A stretch of DNA of 64,000 nucleotides, taken from Fragilariopsis cylindrus CCMP1102 (Eukaryota > Bacillariophyta > Bacillariophyceae > Bacillariales > Bacillariaceae). Positions 56,972-64,000 of this stretch are shown one piece after another. The stretch spans positions 1 through 64,000 of the forward strand of contig FMBT01000148.1 of the NCBI GenBank assembly GCA_900095095.1. Reading direction: 5' to 3'. How positions within the stretch are numbered: position 1 is the first letter of the stretch; every line of letters starts with the position of its first letter. The notes beneath the pieces are model-generated. The model had not been told where the DNA came from and searched no databases. It saw only the letters and a list, made by a program, of their open reading frames with translations. The translations under genes were made by a program, and so were the position numbers.

Positions 56972-57587
56972 TCAACCCCAAAATACGTCCTTCTTTTCAC
57001 CAGCTGCATCGTGTTTGTAAACTTCCATCAGATCAAGTGCCTTCTTCTTGTTATCTTCGTAGTAAGGGAAAATTCTCTCGCAAGCCTCTTTTCCAGCAAG
57101 TTTCACCGCCGTTTGATATGCCGTTTCTCTCTTGTTGATTAAGCATTCCATGTGCGTAACTGCCTGGTTCATGCAGGCTGCTGGAAATGGGGAGGAATCA
57201 GACGAATCCTGTTGTGGAATATAAACATAAACCAAGCGAGAAGCAGCAAAGATGAAATCAAGGAGAACGGTATTTATCATCAGAAATATATATTATGCAA
57301 AACTATTCTTTTTTTAAAGCGTAAAACACGTAAACCATGGCATTAATAAAGATATAAAGTACTCGCATAGAGCGATGGAATCGATAGGCCTTGCTTACCT
57401 CAGAATTCGAAGCACATGATTTCAAAAGTTCCTGTGTACTAGCGCACATTTTTTGGAAGGCTTCGGCTTTTGGATTTTCCGCTTTCCGAAGTGCGTAGGA
57501 CTTTTCTTGGGCGCTTTTGAATACATCAGCAGGGATAGATTCCACGGGGATGCCCTTTGCTTTTGCGTACTCTTCAATATCCAACAT
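56972..57587 (-). CDS. Twin-CX9C mitochondrial-type protein
   Basis: 141 residues. Exon 1 (57587-57399) contains MCASTQELLKSC and exon 2 (57208-56972) contains ACMNQAVTHMEC, giving two exact C-x9-C helices; the intron GTAAGC..CAG separates them, as in the other CX9C gene of this window. The N-terminal half (MLDIEEYAKAKGIPVESIPA) is a charged helical region and the C-terminal half (AGKEACERIFPYYEDNKKKA) has one more cysteine. Spacing between the motifs is longer than in the shortest family members (COX17, COX19). Probably an intermembrane-space assembly factor or a respiratory-complex subunit; no orthologue named. Confidence 0.7.
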
Positions 57588-58197
57588 TATTATCGTCTCT
57601 ATATATTACCGGTTATTGAATCAATCCGAATTATATTACCAGTCGACTTAGGACCTATGATATTTGTATCACCTAAACGCTAGAGATGTGCTAAAGTAGT
57701 GTTGTTGTTGCTTTGTTGTTTCATATCGTTCGCCGACTATTCAGGGTCGTATCGTCGGGTGCTTATTTTGGGTCAAAATGGGATATACAAGTTATTCTAT
57801 CGCGCATTCAGTCATGGATGATTGAGTCCTGGTACAAGTGAGATCCCGGTACAAGTGAAAGTCGCTAGTACTGGTAATACAGTACATCATACACGTTGAC
57901 AAGAAGACCACACGACACAAACTACTGTAGAAGCAAAACTAAACATTTACTTTTTTCACAAGTTAGCGCTGATCGCTTGACAAAATTTTACTGTCCAGTC
58001 TAGCTACAAGCCCACACGACACAAACTAGAATCAAAACTAATCATTAACTTTTTTCACAAGTCAGAACTGATCGCTTGACAAAATCATATAAACATATTG
58101 TCCAGTCTAGCCACGTTTGAGTATAACAAATAGAATAAAATATAATACTACGACGTCAATTTTTGTTTTGTTCTTAAAATTTCCATCTTTTGTTATA
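57588..58197. other. Divergent promoter region with tandem duplication
   Basis: Between the CX9C gene (-) and an unrecognised gene (+). The duplication at 57909-58112 fills most of the right half. Confidence 0.5.
57909..58112. repeat. ~104-bp tandem duplication in promoter
   Basis: CACACGACACAAACTA begins at 57909 and again at 58013; both copies continue through TTTTTTCACAAGT, CTGATCGCTTGACAAAAT and TGTCCAGTCTAGC. The copies have diverged by several substitutions and small indels, so the event is not very recent. Confidence 0.88.
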
Positions 58198-59399
58198 ATG
58201 TCATCACGAGAAAATCGCAGAAGGAGCCGTTCGGAATTATCTGGAGTAGAGCAAGATTCTGTTGTTGCCACTCGTGTCCATCGACGCCGTAGGACAGAAT
58301 TTTCAAGCCCCGCCAGGCTTATATTACCTCGACTCACCGAGGTAACCAGATACTTCAATAGAAATGAGTATGTCATAGTAAAAGAGGCGCACGCTAAGGT
58401 GGGTCAGCTTGTAAGTAACGATGGCCCATACAGACGAAAACTGCTCGAGTTGACTACGGAGAGCATTAATCACCTCAGAGATTCAACACAAGGACGAGTA
58501 CAAGTACAAGAAAATGCTGATGAGGTAGTTCTTTCAGCTTGGGATAATATAACTTACTATTGGGCCAGGCAGTCGGACCATCGTGTCAAGAAAGAAAAAG
58601 CAACTGCTTTTGCTTCGATGGGTCGTGAAAACCAAAAGTACTTCCCTTTCATTGCTATCAGCGATTGTTTCAGAAAGAATGACTGGCTCATTGCTGGAGA
58701 AGTCAACAGTAGTCAAATTCTGGCAACGGCGATAGGGAAGAAGACATTGCTTTTGTTCTTCCGGAAGATCAAGCACGCATTTCTACACCTTGTGCATAGA
58801 TATCTTCGAATTATTCACTTAGAAGAATGGACAGACGATCTCACCCCAGAAAAGTACACTCCGTACAATGCAAGATATGTCGGCAACAAATATTTATCAG
58901 AAGTCGGTGATCACGACGAGGAAGAAGATTCAGGAGGACCAATCCTCCCACGCTACAATAACAAGATGCTTTCGGACGATGACAACCAACTCTGTTTGTA
59001 CTACAACCGACAATTCCTTGAACTGACAGACGAACAGGTTGATGGTTTATTAACTATGCATATTACTTCGATCTCGTACAACGTGAGGGAACACGTCACA
59101 ATGATGGTGGTTGGTCGTTTCTATTTAGTCGAGCCGTGACCAACAATATTTTGACTGAGGATTTCTTCGTTCCTGCAACCAACGGGACACTCGTTCATAG
59201 ATCCAGTACTGCTGCTAGTGAGACTACTTCGAGATTGGGTTCACCTCCTCCAGTAATGACTCCCGAGGACAACCGTGGATATCCTTTGTGGCGTACTCTT
59301 GGCCACGTTCCCTTCGAACGACCCGTGTTGTCTCCTGCTACTAGAAATAGAACTGTAGTTGCATCGCAATCGAGTTCGCTTTTTCCAATACCCAGCTAG
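58198..59399 (+). CDS. Unrecognised basic/mixed protein, about 400 residues
   Basis: I do not recognise this protein. The ATG at 58198 (MSSRENRRRSRSELSGVEQD) starts a basic, Ser/Arg-rich N-terminus with VHRRRRTEF, a possible nuclear signal. The body is ordinary globular composition: RFNRNE-like and ILPRLTEVTRYFNRNEYVIV, then KYFPFIAISDCFRKNDWLIA, LFFRKIKHAFLHLVHRYLRI and FLELTDEQVDGLLTMHITSI. No Cys/His metal motif, signal peptide or membrane helix is evident. A frame change near 59115 leads into a tail with TNNILTEDFFVPATNGTLVH and a Ser/Pro-rich end. An in-frame ATG at 58117 would add a hydrophobic stretch and is less likely. Confidence 0.55.
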
Positions 59400-59812
59400 A
59401 TCTTGTAAATAAATGCACACCAATGTTGCATCGATACCGTGACGCATCTTCCAAGGGTGGACAAAAGCCACTACACGGTAATGATAAAGTCAGTAACGTT
59501 AATGCAAAAAAAAGTGGGCGATGCTTATTCTGTAATATATTTGTCATAATTAAATACCACTGTAATGAATTAGAATAGATATAGTATTATCTAATCTTAT
59601 ACTTTAACCTTGCATTTAAAACTATATTTTTAAATATATGAATATCTATGTATGTATATATATATATATATATATATATAATATGTTCGATGTGTTTTTA
59701 ATGAATTAAAGATATCGAACCTTGCAGATCAATTCATAGTGATTTTTCTCTTCATCAGATATATTTCTCTAACACAATGATTATAGTTTTTAAACGCCAT
59801 GTCGTTATTACG
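59400..59812. other. Convergent 3' spacer with TA run
   Basis: AT-rich; (TA)n at about 59653-59684. Nothing else recognised. Confidence 0.5.
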
Positions 59813-61531
59813 TTACGACTTTACCGCAACTTCCCAGCAGTCATCTTCATCGGAGGAATTGCTACTAGTATCTTTCAGATACGATCCTTTACTGCTGCTG
59901 GTCACAATCTTTTTTGATAGATGCCGTACAAGTAAATTTCGAAAACCTTTCTTTTCAGCTGGTGGTTGTTCTTCTTTTTTAACACTAGAAGGCTCTTCTA
60001 TTCTAATACTTGGAGGCGCTAGTCGCATATTGTCTAGGAGATCATGGAGTCCATCTGTTCGTTCCCGTATGTCAGAAGAAGAACTGTTGTTGTTGTTGTT
60101 ATCATCTCCGCCATCGTCGTCATTATACATTTCGTCGATGTCGATTTCGCTACAACTTTTATGTCCATTAGTACTAGGACTTGCCTCCGCTTTTAAATTG
60201 CGTACACTTTGTGATGAATGACGCTGTCTGCTAAGACTACCTCGTCGGCTTTTGGTTGAAGATAATTGTCTAGGATTGCTGTTGCTGTTGCTGGTGTTAC
60301 CGTCGTCGTTGTTATTATTATTTTCGTCGATATAGAATGGTTCACTCAAACTTTTACGCCCATCAATACTTGGACTTATCTCCGATTTCAAATTGCGTAC
60401 ACTTTCTGATGAACGACGCTGCCTACTAAGACTACTTCGTCGGTGTTTGATTGGATTAGTAACATCGATATTTGAAGAGCGCCTGCTGAGATCACTTCGT
60501 CGGTTTTTGGTTGAAGATGATAATCGAGGGTTGCTGTTGTTGTTGTCATCTCCGCCATCGTCGTCATTATTGATTTCATCGATGTCGATTTCACTGCAAC
60601 TTTTATGTCCATAAGTACTTGGACTGTCTCTGTTTTTAAATTGCGTACACTTTGTGTTGAACGACGCTGTCTACTAAGACCACTTCGTCGGTTAGCAGTA
60701 GTAACATCGGGATCTGAAGAGCGCCTGCTGGAACTTCGTTCAGATTGTTGTCTTGAAAAACCACTTCTTCTACCTGATTGTTCTGGTGTATTAGTCTCAG
60801 AACGATCGGCCCTATTCTTTATAGCTGTACGATTATCACTCTGTTTCTTCCTTTTGTCATTATTTGTATCAGTATCAGTATCATCAATACCATCATCGAT
60901 ATCAATATACTCAATATCATCAATAACATGGCAGCTGTTGTCGGGGTTCATGAATATCTGATCTATTACAGAGAAGAGAAGTCTTCAATTCTTCGCACTT
61001 GTTCGATTTTATAATATTCAACAAAAGCGCCTTCATACGTTCCGACGACTGGCTCTTTCTCATTAAATTTACAAATTTGGAAATTTCAACCTCCAATCTC
61101 GTCGTTGTCGCTGTCGCTGATGTCGTGGAGGTCCAACGATAGATCCCAAGAAGTACTACTCTGGTCTGGATAAAATGTTGCGCTGTTACGTCTCTCTTTC
61201 TCTCTATTTTCTTTCCTGTTCTTGTTCTCGTTTTCTTCACAAGATTTCTGGTCTGGAAATTCGGGATGCCAAGAAGTATTACTCTGGTCTTGAGAAAATG
61301 TTGTTGTTGTTGTACCGTGGCGATCCCAAGAATTATTATCAATACCTCCTCGACTTCTTTCTTATTCTTCTTTGTTATCTTACAATCGCCTATCATATCG
61401 TAATTAGAACTACAACTATCGAGATTATCTGAGAAAAGTGACGATTCTGGGCCATCCTCGACCTTAGGAAAGAATCGTCCGTCTGTATTGCCTTTCCCGG
61501 TAAAACCATTCATTTTCATAAACCTACTCAT
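59813..61531 (-). CDS. Acidic, Arg/Ser-repeat protein, unrecognised
   Basis: Start at 61531 (MSRFMKMNGFTGKGNTDGRF), stop at 59813. No known domain. The body alternates Asp/Asn-rich acidic tracts with a repeated basic-Ser module: SRRGSLSRQRHSSQSVRNLK (about 60250-60190), a related copy near 60435-60370, and RRSGLSRQRRSTQSVRNLK (about 60700-60640), each followed by P-S..GHKSCSEIDIDE. The repeat period is uneven (roughly 180-270 bp). RxxS sites inside the module would suit basophilic kinases. An upstream pair of short copies contains TSW (near 61270 and 61150). The last part is DCWEVAVKS. The frame changes several times, so the precise protein is unknown. Confidence 0.5.
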
Positions 61532-62404
61532 TTTGTTGCTGTATTCTACGAGAGAGAGAAAAAAGAAGATATGGCGTACTATACAGATTGTAGACGATTG
61601 ACCGATGGCGAGTTGTTGGTCTATAAAAGAATGTAAAATGATACCCTGAATTGCTTCGTTGAATCATGTGCACCCAGTCAAAGTTTCTACTACCACTAGG
61701 CTTCGCTCGGAATAAAGTTTGTGCATCATATGCCTTCATTATTTTAAATACTAAGAATAGAACTATGCCGTTTTTGCTAATGGGCCTTCATTATTTTAAA
61801 TACTACGAGTAGAACCATGCAGTTTGTGCCGAAGTTATTGGTAGAATGCACTTGAGACGAACCTTAGATAATCATTATTTATACCGATAATGACTTCTTG
61901 GTCATTCCTACATCACATCATACATACTTCCTCCAGAGAACGCTAATTTACTGCATACTATCGTTTAAAAATTTAGCGCTTGTAAAATAGCACTAAAACC
62001 TTAAAATCTACCCAATCGACAGGAAATTACAAAAATAAAATGAGATTTTGAAAGTTTTCGAATCACTATCGAACTTTTGGGTCTTAATTTTGATAACGAT
62101 AAACGCTGTAGATTAACGCTCACTGGAGGAAGCGATCGTATAAATTGGATTTGGCCGCGGGGCCCAAAATTGGGGGTTCTTTTAAATTTTCGAATTCTTC
62201 TCAATTCTCCCCCAAAATGAAAGCATGTATCAGTAAAAAATAAAAATCAATCTTTAAGAAAAAAATGATCACGAACACAAATTTAACAGCAACAACCAAC
62301 AGCAAAATCCCAACAAGAACCATAAGCAGAACAACCTTCGGATTATTTTCTACCAAACACGGCAAAGCCAATCTGAAACCTCTCCCGCTTGTATTAAATC
62401 CAAT
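61532..62404. other. Divergent spacer with ~52-bp tandem duplication
   Basis: Contains CCTTCATTATTTTAAATACT twice (about 61732 and 61787) followed by similar AGAAC..ATGC sequence, a roughly 55-bp duplication. Otherwise nothing recognised. Confidence 0.5.
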
Positions 62405-64000
62405 ATGTCTGCGAATCTTGATAACGCCTGGGGAGATGAGGAAGGTCTCGACATTAGTGATGATGGGTTCGGTTGGGAAGATGACGATGACTTATTTGGA
62501 AATAGCGAAGATGCTACTACTAGTCATATATAGACGTACCAGAGATCAAAGGAAATGAAGAAGACAACGATGACAATGACAACGGCGAAGATAACGACTC
62601 TGGTCTCGGATTTCCCTCCGCTACTCCTGTAACGGCATCTATACCACCTCCTGTTTCGTCTCCGTCTCCTACAGAAGAAGAATCACAAATCGGTTGGGAG
62701 GATGATGACAACTTATTTGGAAATAGTGAAGATGATGGTTATGGAGAAGAAGTACTGAGACGACGACGACAGCCGCAGCAAAGTTCCAACGTAATCAAAG
62801 CAAAAAACCGCCGCCGCCACCACCACCACCACCACGGGAACAACAACAACAACAACAACAAAATCCTCCTTCTGGTATGATGCCAATCAATCGCAATCCA
62901 CAAATTTCAAAAATGGTCGAAAATCTTTCAAACTACGTTACGTCTTTAAATCGAATGCTTTCTTCAATCAACGCTGTCTTGGAATTCGAATATAACACCC
63001 CCCAAAAGGCTGAAGAGCTAGTGGAATACTATGGCAGTCGTCCTAAACTTGCAGAATACACTCGATCAAAAGAACTTCATAGGATGAACTACAAGGTAGT
63101 ATTGCCACAGGTCATGTAGAAACTAACAAAGAACGATCCTTGCCGATAATCTATTGTCAGACAAATCCCTTGTTTCACGTGCAGCTAATCAATCATTGCT
63201 CGCCGATCTTCTGCACGTCATTACTGGGAATGATTTGATTGTTCAACCACAATATTTTGCGATATGTGTCGCAACGTGGTGTGGATTTACCATCCATATT
63301 GGTGATCAAGGAGCAGACATGGTTGACTGCCGAGCTACACTTTCCATATCCTTGCCAACAGAACAGGGTGACCGATTGAGTATTGCTGAAGTTTCTGTTC
63401 TGGTCATATTTTCTCCTAGTCAACCAATGGTTGAGTTTAAAGTACTGAAAATTGATGTTCTTTTGGAGGACCACTCTCAACTTGTGGGTGTTGCCGAATT
63501 TATAAACGCGATGGAAGGTCATAATAATTATGAAGATGATGGTTTACAAAATGATGTATCAGCTGATATTTACCGTGACGCATTCCTGGAAAACTCTCAA
63601 CGTATGCTATCTTTGTCGTCGAAAGGGATGAAGTCGGCATTGATGCAAATGGATTCCGTCATTAACATAAAAGGAAAGTTACAGAGTATTTCGAACTTTA
63701 TTCCAGGGACAGACCAACTTTTGGCTGCTGCAGAGGAAGAAGCAAAAGCATTCACGGAAGCTAGAAATCCAACAACAACAACAACAACAACAATCCGGTA
63801 ATGGATTTCCCCGTCCATCACCGCCGCCGCCGCCACGACCTAGTATTTCAAACTTTATCCCAGGAGCAGATCAACTTTTGGCTGCAGAGGAAGAAGTGGA
63901 AGTCAGAAACAGAAAGCAACAATCTGCTGGTCATGAATTTCCCCGTCCCCACCACCGCTGCCACGAGCTCCTGGTTCTGATGAATATCGACCACAATCGA
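62405..64000 (+). CDS. Acidic-Trp-motif protein, partial at right edge, unrecognised
   Basis: Begins MSANLDNAWGDEEGLDISDD and has two copies of an acidic aromatic motif, GWEDDDDLFGNSED (about 62470) and GWEDDDNLFGNSED (about 62695). These resemble the W-acidic peptides that bind COPI or clathrin-adaptor appendages. A basic/Pro/Gln tract follows, then a well-ordered domain: NLSNYVTSLNRMLSSINAVL, EYNTPQKAEELVEYYGSRPK, SRAANQSLLADLLHVITGND, and GFTIHIGDQGADMVDC with MVEFKVLKIDVLLEDHSQL. Near the window end SISNFIPGTDQLLAAAEEEA recurs as SISNFIPGADQLLAAEEEVE, so a repeat array is starting. The frame changes near 62525, 62795, 63110 and 63790. The gene continues past the window. A vesicle-tethering role is only a guess from the acidic motifs. 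Confidence 0.5.

Overview
The window is nuclear DNA of a stramenopile alga, most likely a diatom. The evidence is GT..AG introns of roughly 80-250 bp in most genes, AT-rich spacers, and long Asn/Gln/Ser runs in regulatory proteins. Diatom-style plastid targeting is also visible (a signal peptide ending in an ASAFAP motif at 29273-29492), together with a heat-shock-factor gene, an AP2-domain gene, secreted Ser-Pro-Ser/leucine-rich-repeat proteins, and a nucleus-encoded plastid SufD. I cannot fix the genus. There are no tRNA or rRNA genes, CRISPR arrays or intact mobile elements that I can support.

Layout. 0-6 kb: an ArsJ-like arsenical exporter (+), a degenerate dispersed repeat, a short methylenetetrahydrofolate reductase (+) and mitochondrial ribosomal protein mS33 (-). 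6.8-11.1 kb: one very large, probably plastid-targeted coiled-coil/repeat protein (-). 11.5-20.9 kb: a ~149-bp tandem repeat, an LRAT-domain protein (-), an Smr-domain protein with about eight ubiquitin-interacting motifs (+), a GPI-anchored-looking surface protein (+), a twin-CX9C protein (-) and RPS18, whose start codon is split by an intron (-). 21.8-28.2 kb: a heat-shock factor (-) and a BIRC6-type ubiquitin-conjugating enzyme with a SUMO-interacting tail (+). 29.2-42.9 kb: a small plastid preprotein (-), a Ser/Pro-repeat LRR surface protein (-), OLA1 (+), a COX16-like protein (-), a thioredoxin-like protein (-), an unrecognised Cys-rich protein (+) and a serine lipase-like hydrolase (-). 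44.5-64 kb: an AP2 protein (+), a GH5 glucanase-like protein lacking its acid/base residue (-), pyruvate kinase (+), SufD (-), a second twin-CX9C protein (-), two unrecognised genes and a partial acidic protein at the right edge.

The genes do not form operons; they are ordinary, mostly unrelated neighbours. Mitochondrial (mS33, COX16-like, two CX9C proteins, probable mitochondrial pyruvate kinase) and plastid or secretory proteins are well represented.

The most interesting items are the Smr+UIM fusion (a candidate Cue2/N4BP2-type no-go-decay nuclease), the E2 with a SIM-rich tail and a missing UBC segment, the ArsJ with a six-cysteine loop, the NSP-for-NEP change in the GH5 protein, and the MTHFR that ends in a small beta-rich domain instead of the usual regulatory domain.

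Caveat: many genes change reading frame by one base, often at short homopolymers, while homology and amino-acid character continue in the new frame. This looks more like residual assembly indels than wholesale gene decay, so all gene ends in low-complexity genes are approximate.
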